Shown: one piece after another, positions 54,751 to 64,000 of the stretch
Layout: the number at the start of each line of letters is the position of its first letter
Numbering within the stretch: the stretch's first letter is position 1
NCBI RefSeq assembly: GCF_001636695.1
Contig: NZ_LGEL01000025.1
Coordinates: 1-64,000, forward strand
From: Pedobacter panaciterrae
GTDB lineage: Bacteria > Bacteroidota > Bacteroidia > Sphingobacteriales > Sphingobacteriaceae
Direction: 5' to 3'
Length of the DNA: 64,000 bases
Program-made: the position numbers and the translations under genes
The notes under the pieces: generated by a model
What the model saw: the letters and a program-made list of their open reading frames with translations, nothing else
Told to the model about the DNA's origin: nothing
Databases searched by the model: none

Positions 54751-56643
54751 ATGCAAATTAATTCATTTGAAGAATATCAAAGGACTTATCAGTTAAGCGT
54801 AGATCAACCTGAACAATTCTGGGCAGGCATAGCCGATAATTTTCTTTGGAAAAAAAAATGGGATAAAGTACTTTCCTGGAACTTCTCAGAGCCAAATATC
54901 AAGTGGTTTGAGGGGGCTAAACTGAACATCACCGAGAATTGTCTTGATCGCCATCTGGCCGAAAATGGGGACAAACCAGCCATCATCTGGGAACCCAATG
55001 ATCCACAAAAAGACAGCATTACTTTAAGCTATAAAATACTGCACGAACAGGTTTGCCGTTTTGCCAACGTTTTGAAAAAGAATGGTGTACAAAAAGGAGA
55101 CAGGGTTTGTATTTATATGCCAATGGTTCCTGAACTGGCAGTAGCAGTACTCGCTTGTGCACGGATAGGTGCAGTGCATTCTGTGGTATTTGGTGGTTTC
55201 TCTGCAAAATCCATTGCAGATCGTATTAATGATGCACAGTGCAGGGTAGTAATTACGGCTGATGGTGCATTTAGAGGTAACAAACAAATTCAACTAAAAG
55301 AAGTAATTGACGATGCACTGATCGGTTGTCCAACTGTTGCAAAAGTTATCGTTTTAACTCATACCAGAACTCCTGTTTCTATGTTAAAAGGACGTGATAT
55401 CTGGTGGGAAGATGAGATAAAATTAGTTGATACCAACTGTCCGGCTGAAGAAATGGATGCCGAAGATTTGCTATTTATATTATATACATCCGGTTCTACA
55501 GGTAAACCAAAAGGTGTGGTGCATACTGTTGGCGGATACATGGTTTATGCAGGATATACATTTTCTAATGTGTTTAATTATCAGCCTGATGAAGTGTTCT
55601 TCTGCACAGCGGATATTGGCTGGATAACAGGGCATTCTTATATTGTTTACGGGCCACTTTCGCAAGGAGCAACAACGGTAATATTTGAAGGCATTCCAAC
55701 CTATCCTGACGCGTCAAGAATGTGGCAGGTGGTTGAAAAACATAAAGTAAATATTTTATATACTGCACCAACAGCAATCCGTTCTTTAATGAGTTTTGGA
55801 TTGCAACCTGTTGAAGGGGTCGACTTAAGCTCTTTAAGAGTTTTAGGATCTGTAGGAGAGCCTATAAATGAGGAGGCATGGCATTGGTTTGATGAAAATA
55901 TAGGCAAAAGTAATTGCCCAATTGTTGATACCTGGTGGCAAACAGAAACCGGTGGTATCATGATTTCGCCAATCGCTTTTGTAACGCCAACTAAACCTAG
56001 TTTTGCAACACTTCCTTTGCCAGGTGTACAGCCAGTATTAGTTGATGAGCAAGGTAACGAAATTGAAGGCAATGGTGTAAGTGGAAATCTATGTATTAAA
56101 TTCCCATGGCCTGGTATGCTGCGCACCACTTACGGTGATCATGAGCGTTGTAAACTGACTTATTTCTCTACTTACGAGAATATGTACTTTACAGGTGATG
56201 GTTGTTTAAGAGATGAAGACGGTTATTATAGAATTACCGGTAGGGTAGATGATGTAATTAATGTATCCGGACATAGAATTGGTACTGCTGAAGTTGAAAA
56301 CGCAATTAATATGCATGCTGGTGTGGTAGAAAGTGCTGTAGTAGGTTTTCCGCATGAGGTAAAAGGGCAAGGTATTTATGCTTTTGTAATTTTCCCTAAT
56401 GCACATGGTGATGAGGACCTTACACGTAAGGATATTCTTCAAACGGTTACCCGTGTTATCGGGGCTATTGCTAAGCCAGATAAAATACTCTTCGTTTCTG
56501 GGTTACCTAAAACAAGGTCCGGTAAAATCATGAGACGTATTTTAAGAAAAATTGCTGAGGGGGATATTGATAATTTGGGAGATACAACTACTCTTTTAGA
56601 TCCTGCAGTTGTTGATGAGATTATAGAAAAAGCAAAAAAATAG
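54751..56643 (+). CDS. acs: Acetyl-CoA synthetase (AMP-forming)
   Basis: Cytoplasmic activation of acetate to acetyl-CoA through acetyl-AMP. 630 aa with the adenylation core YTSGSTGKPKGVVHT (near residue 250), the acetate-pocket region DTWWQTETGG, YFTGDGCLRDEDGYY, the hinge GRVDDVINVSGHRIGTAEVE, and the C-terminal TRSGKIMRRILRK whose Lys is the usual acetylation target. WWQTETGG separates it from longer acyl-CoA ligases. Single gene with its own promoter and a shared hairpin terminator. Confidence 0.96.
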   Translation: MQINSFEEYQRTYQLSVDQPEQFWAGIADNFLWKKKWDKVLSWNFSEPNIKWFEGAKLNITENCLDRHLAENGDKPAIIWEPNDPQKDSITLSYKILHEQVCRFANVLKKNGVQKGDRVCIYMPMVPELAVAVLACARIGAVHSVVFGGFSAKSIADRINDAQCRVVITADGAFRGNKQIQLKEVIDDALIGCPTVAKVIVLTHTRTPVSMLKGRDIWWEDEIKLVDTNCPAEEMDAEDLLFILYTSGSTGKPKGVVHTVGGYMVYAGYTFSNVFNYQPDEVFFCTADIGWITGHSYIVYGPLSQGATTVIFEGIPTYPDASRMWQVVEKHKVNILYTAPTAIRSLMSFGLQPVEGVDLSSLRVLGSVGEPINEEAWHWFDENIGKSNCPIVDTWWQTETGGIMISPIAFVTPTKPSFATLPLPGVQPVLVDEQGNEIEGNGVSGNLCIKFPWPGMLRTTYGDHERCKLTYFSTYENMYFTGDGCLRDEDGYYRITGRVDDVINVSGHRIGTAEVENAINMHAGVVESAVVGFPHEVKGQGIYAFVIFPNAHGDEDLTRKDILQTVTRVIGAIAKPDKILFVSGLPKTRSGKIMRRILRKIAEGDIDNLGDTTTLLDPAVVDEIIEKAKK

Positions 56644-56669
56644 AATAATGAATTAGAAACAACGAAATA

Positions 56670-56709
56670 AAAGCAATGAGCGTGTTCAAAAAGGTATGCT
56701 CATTGTTTT
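56670..56709. terminator. Hairpin terminator between convergent acs and lipoprotein gene
   Basis: CAATGAGC (56674-56681) pairs with GCTCATTG (56698-56705), flanked by A and T runs that extend the stem with one bulge. Located 27 nt after the acs stop and 22 nt from the opposing gene's stop. Confidence 0.65.
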
Positions 56710-56730
56710 ATCAATAATCCTGTAATTAGA

Positions 56731-57390
56731 TTATTGAGTAGTTGAAATGCCAAAATGTACGGGAGATTTATACTCCTTGCCAAACTGATCTGTGTACCAC
56801 GCTTGTAAAGCAGGTGTTTTGAAACCCTGATCGCTATTTACTCCCCTAATTAGTTTTTTTCCGGATTTTGTGCCATCAATTCCATTTCGTGCTTCAAATA
56901 GCACATAATCTACCACAATATTATCAGTTGGTTTAGGCCCTTTATAAGCCAACATCTTTCCGTCCTTACCGATAATAAAAGGTGCCGGACTTATAAGTTT
57001 AAGGTCTGAAATTAGCTTAGCGGACAACTCCTGGTCTGCCAATCTGTAAGAACCGTGTGTGGTGTCGGGGCCCAAGTATAAGTCTGCAAATACAACATCG
57101 GGGTATTTGTGGAACCGCTCTTTCAGTGCAGTAAATTTTTTGTCTTTTTCTCCGGGAGGCCTATCATTTTTATCCTTCCACATATAGAGATAAACTGTTT
57201 TCCCTTCAAATAAATCTTTAAAAGTATGTTTGTCACCTTTTTCATCAATTAGCTGAAATGCTGACACATTCATATCCGTATGATTATTGTATCCTTTTAC
57301 AACACTTTTTGCAAGTCCTTTTACAATCATTGTACAAGAACTTGGAAGCAAAAATAAGCAGGGAATGAGCAGGTATAGTATTTTCTTCAT
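56731..57390 (-). CDS. Thioredoxin-fold lipoprotein without CxxC
   Basis: 219 aa, lipidated at the Cys of LLPSSC (near residue 19). The middle reads like a thioredoxin/redoxin domain (FQLIDEKGDKHTFKDLFEGKTVYLYMWKDKNDRPPGEKDKKF; quoted in part) with the strand pattern and a PAPFIIGKDGKMLAYKGPKPT cis-Pro region. The CxxC is replaced by KDKNDRPPG, so it is not a thiol oxidoreductase. A binding or assembly role in the envelope is possible. Convergent with acs; family assignment is by fold pattern only. Confidence 0.65.
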   Translation of the reverse strand: MKKILYLLIPCLFLLPSSCTMIVKGLAKSVVKGYNNHTDMNVSAFQLIDEKGDKHTFKDLFEGKTVYLYMWKDKNDRPPGEKDKKFTALKERFHKYPDVVFADLYLGPDTTHGSYRLADQELSAKLISDLKLISPAPFIIGKDGKMLAYKGPKPTDNIVVDYVLFEARNGIDGTKSGKKLIRGVNSDQGFKTPALQAWYTDQFGKEYKSPVHFGISTTQ

Positions 57391-57511
57391 AAAGCATTAA
57401 GTTTATATTAAGATGAGGAGAAGCTACAAAAGGTTGCACCAAATCAAACAAATATTTCAAATGCCTGTTATTAGGATATCTATTTATTGTAAAACTTAAT
57501 AAAAAACTATT

Positions 57512-57697
57512 ATGGATAAGTTAGAATTAAAAGGAAAATGGAATGAAATTAAGGGTAAAGTGAAACAAGCATATGCTGACTTAACCGAGGATGATTTGAA
57601 GCATGAGGAGGGTAAAGATGATGAGTTGTTGGGCAAATTGCAGCAAAAAACAGGTAAAACCAGAGATGAACTGGTAACCTGGATAAAATCATTATAG
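57512..57697 (+). CDS. CsbD-family stress protein
   Basis: 61 aa, highly charged, beginning [29 protein letters not shown], with the [11 protein letters not shown] core of the CsbD family (general stress proteins, function unknown; quoted parts short). Alone on plus, followed by a two-way terminator it shares with the M16 gene. Probably induced by stress, as in other bacteria; no promoter was identified. Confidence 0.93.
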   Translation: MDKLELKGKWNEIKGKVKQAYADLTEDDLKHEEGKDDELLGKLQQKTGKTRDELVTWIKSL

Positions 57698-57704
57698 AAA
57701 ACAT

Positions 57705-57747
57705 AAATAAAAATGCCTGATCGTACTATGATCAGGCATTTTTATTT
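57705..57747. terminator. Two-way terminator between csbD-type gene and M16 protease
   Basis: Perfect 18-bp stem (57705-57722 with 57730-57747), 7-nt loop; GC core ATGCCTGATC flanked by A and T runs. Serves the convergent genes ending at 57697 and 57764. Confidence 0.92.
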
Positions 57748-57763
57748 ATAAGAATTTTAGGGC

Positions 57764-60697
57764 TTAATATCCGAATATCTGTTCTAATGTTAATTTAGTT
57801 ACAGTTCCAAATTTCTGCATATCTTCTAATTTCACTTTTTTCTCTGAGGCAACAATACAATAATTGTAAGGCTTATTGGCAACGTTGTTTGTGTGGAATT
57901 CTTTGATGTCTGCAAATGTTAACGGCTTTAAACCAGTATACTCATCAATTCTGGAATCATGGTCAATCCCTAGCTTCTGATCAGCAAAATAGCTTTGTAT
58001 AATGTCATCCTTAGTAACACGACTCGTTTCCAATGCATTTAATGCATTGTATTTTGAGGCTTCAAATGATTTGTCGGCCTGTGGCAAAACATTAAGAAGT
58101 TCATTCATTCCGGCTACAGCATCATTCATTTTATCAGCCTGACTGCCTACATAAGCTATCATAGCATAATCTTTGTCCTTTCTGTCTGGAGAAGAATAAA
58201 CAGCAAATGTTGAATAAGCCAAAGCTTTAGATTCACGGATAGTTTGGAAAACTATAGAGCCCATACCTCCACCAAAATAACTATTAAACAGGTTTATTTT
58301 GGCTGTTAGGTCGGGGTTAAAAACACCCCCATTTCTTATCCATCGAATTTCTGACTGCACCATATCGTAATCAGCAAAATAAACCTGATTGGTGGCATTG
58401 TTGGTATAAGTGAACTTTTTTGCCGGAGGTTCGGGACTAAATACCGAAGGTAGTTTATGCAGTTTACCTATACTTTCTGTAAATGCTTCAATTGTTTGTG
58501 GCCCATAATAAGTGATCGTGTGTTTAAAGTTGTCGATGTTATGTAAGATGTTAACCAACTGTTCTGAAGTGATATTATTCACTTCCTGATTGCTTAAGGT
58601 AGAATTTAATGGATTCTTTGGCCCATACTGAGCATAAGTCATCAAGCCACCTAATATGGCACTCTTGTTAAGTTTGTTGTTCTCTCTCGATTTAAGAATA
58701 CGGCTTTTAAGCTCTACCAATGCCTGCTCATTCGGTTTGCAATTGGATAAAATATGTTCTACAAGACTTACAGCTTTGTCGAAATTTTCTTGTAAGCCAC
58801 TAATATTTATGGTCGTAACCTCGTTGCCGACATTGATACTATAGGTACAGGCAATATTGTAAAATTCCTTACTGATCTGTTCAGCCGAGTATTTATCGGT
58901 AGCTAAGAATGTTAAATATTGCGAAGCATATGGTTGCAGTACATTATTTAATGAGCCTATATCAAAACGGTAAGATAAGCGGAAAATACTGTTTTCCTTA
59001 TTTTGAACAGTAATTACATCTGCAATGCCAACTTTTCCAAAGTTTAAATCCTTTTTATAATCCAGAAATTTAGGCTCGATAGGGCTAGTTGGGGCTTCAA
59101 GTAAGTTTTTAGTGAATGCAGATGTTTCAGCTGCGTTGGTGTTTACCGGAGTAATAGCAGGTTTTTCAACTTTAGCTATATTTTTGTCTTCGCCTTTGTG
59201 TTTGAAGGCAATCACATAATTGTTAATGAAAAACTGTTTTGCAAATGCTGTAACCTCGCTTTTAGTAATCTTCGCCATATCGTCAGGATTGCTTAGCGAT
59301 TTATCCCATTTAGTTCCACGGTTTAAAATAAACTCGTTAGTTGCAGCATCAACACGGTAAGCATTATTGTCGAAGGCCTGAAGTAAACCTAATTTGCTGT
59401 TGGCAACAGTTGCTTTAATCAGGCTCCCGTCAAACTCCCCTTTTTTTAATATTTCAATTTGGTCAAGTAAAAGTTGTTGAACTTCTTCTAATGTTTGGCC
59501 TTGTTTAGGCTGGGCCGACATACTGAAAACTCCGTAATCCTTCATTTGCTGATAGCCGGCGTTTGAACGTAAAACCTTTTGCTGTTTGTTTAAATTAATG
59601 TCAAATAAACCCGCTTTTCCGTTCGATAAAATACTTGATATCAAATCCAGGAGCATGCTCTGTTTGGTGTTCTCGGCATATCCTCTGTATGATATCTCTA
59701 TACTCTCAGCACTAGGGCCATATATATCAACCTTCTGAATTTTAGTTAAGGGTTTTTCTGGGGCCGGATTGTAAAGTGTAACAGGTTTTGCTTGCATAAA
59801 GGCAAATGACTTGTCAACTTTTTTAATCATTTCATCAGGGTTAAAATCACCAGCCAATACTATAGCCATATTGTTAGGAACATAGTATTTGTTGTAATAT
59901 TTTCTGATTTCAACAAGGGATGGGTTTTTGAGGTGTTCTATGGTACCAATTGTTGTTTGCTGACCATAATTGTGGGTAGGAAATAAAAGTGCCGACATTT
60001 TCTCGTTTACTTTCCACGCATCATTGTCAAGTCCACGGTTTTTCTCTTCGTATACAGCCTCTAGCTCAGTATGGAAGATACGGAAAACAGGGTTGCGGAA
60101 TCTTTCTGCCTGCAAGGCCAAAAATTTATCAGTTGCGTTAGCAGGAAAGTCTTCATTGTATACGGTTTCTTCATACCATGTATGGGCATTGCTGGATTGG
60201 CCACCTATTGCTTTAATCATTTTATCATACTCGTTGGCGATAGAATAATTAGAGGCCAGACCAGATGTCTTGTCAATCTCCGCGTAAATTTCTTTTCTTT
60301 TGGCAGGGTCAGTGGTTTTGTTGTATTGCTCATACAACCCATCTATTTTGTCTAATAAAGGCTTCTCTTTTGCATAGTCCATCGTGCCGAATTTGTCGGT
60401 ACCTTTAAATAGCAAATGCTCCAGGTAATGTGCTAAACCTGTCGCTGTGCGAGGATCGGTATTACTCCCTGCTCTAACTGCCATTCTGAACTCAATGGTA
60501 GGCTCCTTTGTGTTTTGTGATAAAATGACCGTTAAGCCGTTTTTTAGTGTGTAAAACCTCGACTTGGTTGGGTCGTTTGTTACGTATTTGTAAGTGTATC
60601 CATCAGAGCTGGCTGTTTTCCATTGATAGCCAGATTGAGCCCTAACCCCAGATCCTATTAAAAGGAAAAAGGATAGGGCAAATAGTTTGTTCTTCAT
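57764..60697 (-). CDS. M16-family zinc metalloprotease (insulinase/pitrilysin type)
   Basis: Exported 977-aa protease with two tandem M16 halves. Signal peptide ending near VRAQ (residue 21). The first half has the inverted zinc motif HYLEH in GLAHYLEHLLFKG (near residue 88) with the downstream Glu in EAVYEEKNR; the second half (from about residue 540) lacks the motif, as in the two-domain family. It degrades peptides in the periplasm. A minus-strand -7 box TATATTTG occurs at 60750-60757. Single gene. Confidence 0.95.
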   Translation of the reverse strand: MKNKLFALSFFLLIGSGVRAQSGYQWKTASSDGYTYKYVTNDPTKSRFYTLKNGLTVILSQNTKEPTIEFRMAVRAGSNTDPRTATGLAHYLEHLLFKGTDKFGTMDYAKEKPLLDKIDGLYEQYNKTTDPAKRKEIYAEIDKTSGLASNYSIANEYDKMIKAIGGQSSNAHTWYEETVYNEDFPANATDKFLALQAERFRNPVFRIFHTELEAVYEEKNRGLDNDAWKVNEKMSALLFPTHNYGQQTTIGTIEHLKNPSLVEIRKYYNKYYVPNNMAIVLAGDFNPDEMIKKVDKSFAFMQAKPVTLYNPAPEKPLTKIQKVDIYGPSAESIEISYRGYAENTKQSMLLDLISSILSNGKAGLFDINLNKQQKVLRSNAGYQQMKDYGVFSMSAQPKQGQTLEEVQQLLLDQIEILKKGEFDGSLIKATVANSKLGLLQAFDNNAYRVDAATNEFILNRGTKWDKSLSNPDDMAKITKSEVTAFAKQFFINNYVIAFKHKGEDKNIAKVEKPAITPVNTNAAETSAFTKNLLEAPTSPIEPKFLDYKKDLNFGKVGIADVITVQNKENSIFRLSYRFDIGSLNNVLQPYASQYLTFLATDKYSAEQISKEFYNIACTYSINVGNEVTTINISGLQENFDKAVSLVEHILSNCKPNEQALVELKSRILKSRENNKLNKSAILGGLMTYAQYGPKNPLNSTLSNQEVNNITSEQLVNILHNIDNFKHTITYYGPQTIEAFTESIGKLHKLPSVFSPEPPAKKFTYTNNATNQVYFADYDMVQSEIRWIRNGGVFNPDLTAKINLFNSYFGGGMGSIVFQTIRESKALAYSTFAVYSSPDRKDKDYAMIAYVGSQADKMNDAVAGMNELLNVLPQADKSFEASKYNALNALETSRVTKDDIIQSYFADQKLGIDHDSRIDEYTGLKPLTFADIKEFHTNNVANKPYNYCIVASEKKVKLEDMQKFGTVTKLTLEQIFGY

Positions 60698-60905
60698 ATT
60701 CTAATTTTTTTATGTGCTGTAAGGTGCCCCACAACTTTAAGTTATGCATCAAATATATGTGGATTGTATATTAAGTCCTGAACTTTAGAGCGAATTCTTG
60801 TACTTTTACTGCAACAAAAGCCTTAAGCATATCAATTTTGCTCAAACAGGTGGTTTTGACATCCAGACAGGCTTTTATTATCATAATAAAACAGATATAT
60901 CTTAA

Positions 60906-61685
60906 ATGAAAAAGCAGCAATCCAGACCCAATATTTTAGTGGTAAACGACGACGGTATAACCGCTCCGGGAATTAAAAATTTGATTGAAGTTGTTCAGGA
61001 AATCGGAAATGTAGTTGTAGTAGCACCTGATGGACCTCAGTCAGGAATGGGCCATGCAATTACGATAGGGAAACCGTTACGTTTTGACAGAGTTGATTTG
61101 TATCCTGGTGTAGAGATGTACAAATGTTCTGGTACACCGGTTGATTGTGTTAAGCTTGCTGTGAATAAGATATTTAAAGGTAAAAAGCCTGACCTGTGTG
61201 TTTCTGGTGTTAACCACGGTTTAAATAATTCCATTAATGTTATTTATTCAGGAACTATGTCGGCCGCGGTTGAAGGTGCAATAGAAGGTATTCCTTCAAT
61301 TGGTTTTTCACTTGATGATTTCTCTCAGGAGGCAGATTTTAGTCACTGCAAAAAGTTTATCAAAGCTATTTCTTTACAGGTACTCGAGCATGGATTACCA
61401 CTGGCAACACTGCTTAACGTTAATTTCCCAAAAGGTGATGGTTTAAAAGGTATTAAAATTTGTCGACAAGCGAATGCCAAATGGGCTGAAGAATTTGATG
61501 AAAGAAAAGATCCGTATGAACGTCCGTATTACTGGTTAACCGGAGTTTTTCAAAATAATGACAAGGGTGAAGACACTGATGTTTGGGCACTGGAGAATGG
61601 TTTTGTTTCTGTTGTTCCTGTTCAGTTTGATTTAACTGCTCATCATGCTATCCCTGTTTTAAATAGCTGGACATTTGATGTTTAA
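60906..61685 (+). CDS. surE: 5'/3'-Nucleotidase SurE
   Basis: Metal-dependent phosphatase of nucleoside monophosphates. 259 aa with the metal-binding VNDDGITAPG (residues 13-22), APDGPQSGMGHAIT, CSGTPVDCVKL, VSGVNHGLNNS and YSGTMSAAVEGA, all conserved in SurE. First of a three-gene run with the membrane protein and lpxB, with an 8-nt overlap to the next gene. Confidence 0.95.
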   Translation: MKKQQSRPNILVVNDDGITAPGIKNLIEVVQEIGNVVVVAPDGPQSGMGHAITIGKPLRFDRVDLYPGVEMYKCSGTPVDCVKLAVNKIFKGKKPDLCVSGVNHGLNNSINVIYSGTMSAAVEGAIEGIPSIGFSLDDFSQEADFSHCKKFIKAISLQVLEHGLPLATLLNVNFPKGDGLKGIKICRQANAKWAEEFDERKDPYERPYYWLTGVFQNNDKGEDTDVWALENGFVSVVPVQFDLTAHHAIPVLNSWTFDV

Positions 61686-61947
61686 AAATGCAAAGAATTC
61701 TGTATTAATAGGACTGGGCATCGGTGTGCTGGTGCCCGGAATACTGTTAAGCGGAGCATGGTACCTGATGCATAGGTTTGCTTTTTTAGCGAAAGCAGAC
61801 CTTTTGCTGATTGCTTGTATTGCTGTTAATGCGTTATTTATGCACTATTTTTTTAAACAAAATAAAGAAAATACAGGCAGAGGAATTATCAGTGCAACTT
61901 TTCTATGGGCCTTTGTCTTCTTCTTTTATAAAGTTACCAAATCATGA
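61678..61947 (+). CDS. Small three-helix membrane protein
   Basis: 89 aa, mostly hydrophobic: helices at about residues 10-30 (LIGLGIGVLVPGILLSGAWY), 38-56 and 68-84. No recognised family. Sits between surE and lpxB with overlaps on both sides (8 nt with surE, 4 nt with lpxB), so it is translated with them. A role in the envelope or lipid A assembly is inferred from the context only. ATG at 61678 chosen over a TTG three bases upstream. Confidence 0.8.
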   Translation: MFKNAKNSVLIGLGIGVLVPGILLSGAWYLMHRFAFLAKADLLLIACIAVNALFMHYFFKQNKENTGRGIISATFLWAFVFFFYKVTKS

Positions 61948-63050
61948 GATACTATTTAGTAGCCGGCGAGGCATCCGGAGATTTACACGGCGCGAATTTA
62001 ATGAAGGCATTAAAGATTCAGGATCCAGATGCTGAATTCAGATTTTATGGTGGCGACAAAATGAAAGGGGAGGGTGGTGTTCTTAAAAAGCATTATGCAG
62101 AAATGGCATTTATGGGTTTTACAGAGGTTTTATTAAATCTACGGACCATTCTTAAAAACATGAAGGCTTGTAAAGCTGATGTGTTGGAATATAACCCGGA
62201 TGCATTGATCCTTATAGATTTTCCAGGGTTTAATTTGAAAATTGCCGAATTCGCAAAAGAAAATGGAATTCGTGTTTGTTATTATATATCTCCAAAGGTT
62301 TGGGCATGGAACCAAAAGAGAGTTTTAAAAATTAAGAGAATAGTTGATAAGCTATTTTGTATTTTACCTTTTGAGGTAGATTTTTATAAAGGATGGGGCA
62401 TGGAGGTTGACTATGTAGGTAATCCGTTACTGGATGCAATTGCTCAATTTACTCCTGATCCTGCTTTTAAAAATACTTATGGTTTGAACGATAAAATTAT
62501 CGCTTTACTTCCGGGCAGCAGGAAACAGGAAATTGAACGTTTGTTGCCGGATATGCTTAGTGTAACAGATCGTTTTCCTGACTATCAATTTGTTGTTGCA
62601 GCTGCTCCCAATTTTGATGAGCACTATTACAAACAATTTATTTCATCAGAAAATGTAACCCTGGTTTTTGAACGAACCTATGATTTGCTGAATGTTGCGA
62701 CTGCCGCAATTGTTGCATCCGGTACTGCAACTCTTGAAACAGCTTTGTTTCATATCCCACAGGTTGTGGTTTATCGTGGAGGAACGATCTCTGTTGCCAT
62801 TGCAAGAATGCTGGTTAAAATAAGGTTCATTTCTTTAGTGAATTTAATTATGGATAGAAAGGTAGTAACAGAATTAATTCAGGAAGATTGTAATACGAAG
62901 AATATTTCTGAAGAGCTTAACCTGATCTTAATTGGCGAAGGCAGACAAAAAATGCTGAGCGATTACGAAGAATTGTCTTCAAAAATGGGTACTGCAGGGG
63001 CATCAGAACGTACAGCAAAACTCATAGTTTCTTATCTTAATATAGCCTAG
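61944..63050 (+). CDS. lpxB: Lipid-A-disaccharide synthase
   Basis: Peripheral membrane glycosyltransferase joining UDP-diacylglucosamine with lipid X in the lipid A pathway. 368 aa, starting MRYYLVAGEASGDLHGANLM (the family N-terminus), then FYGGDKMKGEGG, AFMGFTEVL, DALILIDFPGFN, YISPKVWAWNQKRV, LLPGSRKQEIERLLP, and ASGTATLETALF. Start overlaps the preceding stop (ATGA), the last of the three-gene run with surE. Confidence 0.97.
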   Translation: MRYYLVAGEASGDLHGANLMKALKIQDPDAEFRFYGGDKMKGEGGVLKKHYAEMAFMGFTEVLLNLRTILKNMKACKADVLEYNPDALILIDFPGFNLKIAEFAKENGIRVCYYISPKVWAWNQKRVLKIKRIVDKLFCILPFEVDFYKGWGMEVDYVGNPLLDAIAQFTPDPAFKNTYGLNDKIIALLPGSRKQEIERLLPDMLSVTDRFPDYQFVVAAAPNFDEHYYKQFISSENVTLVFERTYDLLNVATAAIVASGTATLETALFHIPQVVVYRGGTISVAIARMLVKIRFISLVNLIMDRKVVTELIQEDCNTKNISEELNLILIGEGRQKMLSDYEELSSKMGTAGASERTAKLIVSYLNIA

Positions 63051-63430
63051 AAGTATCTCTTTTTCAGTTTATTAAACTTTAATTTTATTTTTACAAAAAT
63101 ATTTTTTTGTGAATTATTTTGATTATTATTGGTATAGATAAAACGTTTTTATAAATATAGCTCCCATATATTATGATAAACAAAACCAATCAACCAGCAG
63201 TAAATCTCCACCACAGATTTCCCCTCCGTATTGTAAAAGAAATTAGATTTTTTTTACAACTCACCATGTATGATCCTGTTGTCATAAAGACATCTTAATT
63301 ATACCCTTCTTTCACTTTTCTTAAGCATTCCTTTGTAAGGTCATGTGTGCTGTTGCGCGCCTATGATTTGCATTGGGATGAGGGTTTTTTGTACGCTTAC
63401 TCTAACTAAATATAAACTAAAATTAAGCTA
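63051..63430. other. 380-bp gene-free region ahead of a susC
   Basis: AT-rich, with no ORF I can support. It holds a perfect 8-bp inverted repeat, TTGTAAAA (63231-63238) with TTTTACAA (63252-63259), and AAATCT/AGATTT at 63202 and 63215. These could be regulatory hairpins. TTTG at 63332 and TATGATTTG at 63362 resemble promoter boxes but are badly spaced. Confidence 0.4.
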
Positions 63431-64000
63431 ATGAAAATCAAACAAATTATCCTCGCAGGGATTCCAATGCTCTGTTTAACAGGGTTCCAGTCCTACGCGC
63501 ATCCTGCTGATTTCAAGAAGATCAGTTCCGGTATGGGCAGTGTCGCCTTCTTTCAGGCACAAAAAATTGTAGTAACAGGCACCGTGGTCGATGAGAGATC
63601 TCAACCCATACCAGGTGTAGGGATCAAATCTCTTAAAACAAACAAGACTACTGTAACCAATGCCAGTGGTAAATTCAGCATTGAAGTTGAAAGTGCGAAT
63701 GAGCAACTTACTTTCTCTTATGTCGGGTACACCACTCATACACGATCCGCCGGATCTGGTACAGCACCAATTACCATTAAGATGGTTCCGGCAGAAGGAG
63801 TAGATCTGGAAGACGTTGTGGTAATTGGATACGGTACAGCTAAAAAATCTGATTTAACCGGTGCAGTAGGTACTGTAAAAGCAGAGCAATTGCAGGAACG
63901 TCCGGCATCTTCTCTAAACCAGGCCTTAACCGGGAGAATATCTGGTGTTCAGGTGAATACCAATTCAGGGCGACCTGGAGGCAGGGCTAATGTAAGGATA
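63431..64000 (+). CDS. SusC/RagA-family TonB-linked transporter, 5' part only
   Basis: Runs off the window end; 190 codons are visible. A signal-like N-terminus (MKIKQIILAGIPMLCLTG), then the carboxypeptidase-like domain (VTGTVVDERSQPIPGVGI; FSYVGYTTHT), LEDVVVIGYGTAKKSDLTGAVG and the plug start (LNQALTGRISGVQVNTNSG with RPGGRANVRI). This is the standard order and spacing for a full-length SusC. It may begin another glycan uptake locus beyond the window. The ATG at 63431 is the only sensible start. Confidence 0.93.
   Translation, partial: MKIKQIILAGIPMLCLTGFQSYAHPADFKKISSGMGSVAFFQAQKIVVTGTVVDERSQPIPGVGIKSLKTNKTTVTNASGKFSIEVESANEQLTFSYVGYTTHTRSAGSGTAPITIKMVPAEGVDLEDVVVIGYGTAKKSDLTGAVGTVKAEQLQERPASSLNQALTGRISGVQVNTNSGRPGGRANVRI

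Overview
The window reads as chromosomal DNA of a Bacteroidota bacterium, most likely Sphingobacteriaceae (Pedobacter-like). The basis is three SusC-type receptors (one cut by the window end) with two SusD lipoproteins, two GH29 fucosidases and a GH43 enzyme, phylum-typical gene neighbourhoods (ftsX-DUF3098-uppP; rpmB-rpmG-DUF4295-ftsY; parA-parB-DUF5683-dapB-lepB; surE-lpxB), a BshC bacillithiol enzyme, low GC, and promoters of the Bacteroidota form TTTG - about 20 nt - TAnnTTTG. I see no rRNA, tRNA, CRISPR array, prophage or transposase.

Layout. 1-8.9 kb: envelope and housekeeping genes (uppP, DUF3098, ftsX on minus; ClC channel and leuS on plus), an Lrp regulator, and a divergent sigma-70 factor abutting an SDR-type threonine dehydrogenase. 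9.2-14.2 kb: a soluble hybrid histidine kinase, a GNAT protein, and a MocR regulator divergent from a quinone-oxidoreductase-like gene. 14.3-26.3 kb: first glycan locus (TlpA-like lipid/periplasmic thioredoxin + GH29; FadR-type regulator; susD, susC, ROK regulator and GH43 on minus). 26.4-35.7 kb: accessory stretch with two uncharacterised proteins, a phosphoesterase lipoprotein, a gene remnant, an LLM flavin enzyme, a TonB-receptor-like barrel, a peptide-binding lipoprotein and an FMN reductase. 35.9-40.4 kb: the parAB-dapB-lepB cluster. 40.5-49.5 kb: second glycan locus (small ORF, ROK, susC, susD, GH29) with an Ldh-family dehydrogenase. 49.5-57.7 kb: bshC, rimO, ftsY, DUF4295, L33, L28, acs, a thioredoxin-fold lipoprotein, csbD. 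57.8-64 kb: M16 protease, surE, a small membrane protein, lpxB, and the 5' part of a third susC.

How the genes connect. The two glycan loci are parallel: each pairs a ROK regulator with an adjacent susC-susD and a nearby GH29 alpha-L-fucosidase. The ROK proteins are close paralogues with nearly the same recognition helix. A perfect 23-bp palindrome resembling NagC/Mlc-type ROK operators lies just ahead of the first susC, and a different inverted repeat overlaps the -33 box of the second ROK promoter. A reasonable reading is two related uptake systems for fucosylated glycans with shared or cross-talking control.

The most distinctive non-coding feature is a dispersed hairpin repeat present five times, always at the 3' side of a gene. 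Arms are 29-31 bp, and the middle of the arm differs between copies while staying complementary within each copy. Two copies carry short tandem duplications at their flanks. Other non-coding signals are phased repeats ahead of the ClC gene, a TGTGAAG cluster ahead of acs, and an inverted repeat just upstream of the hybrid kinase start.
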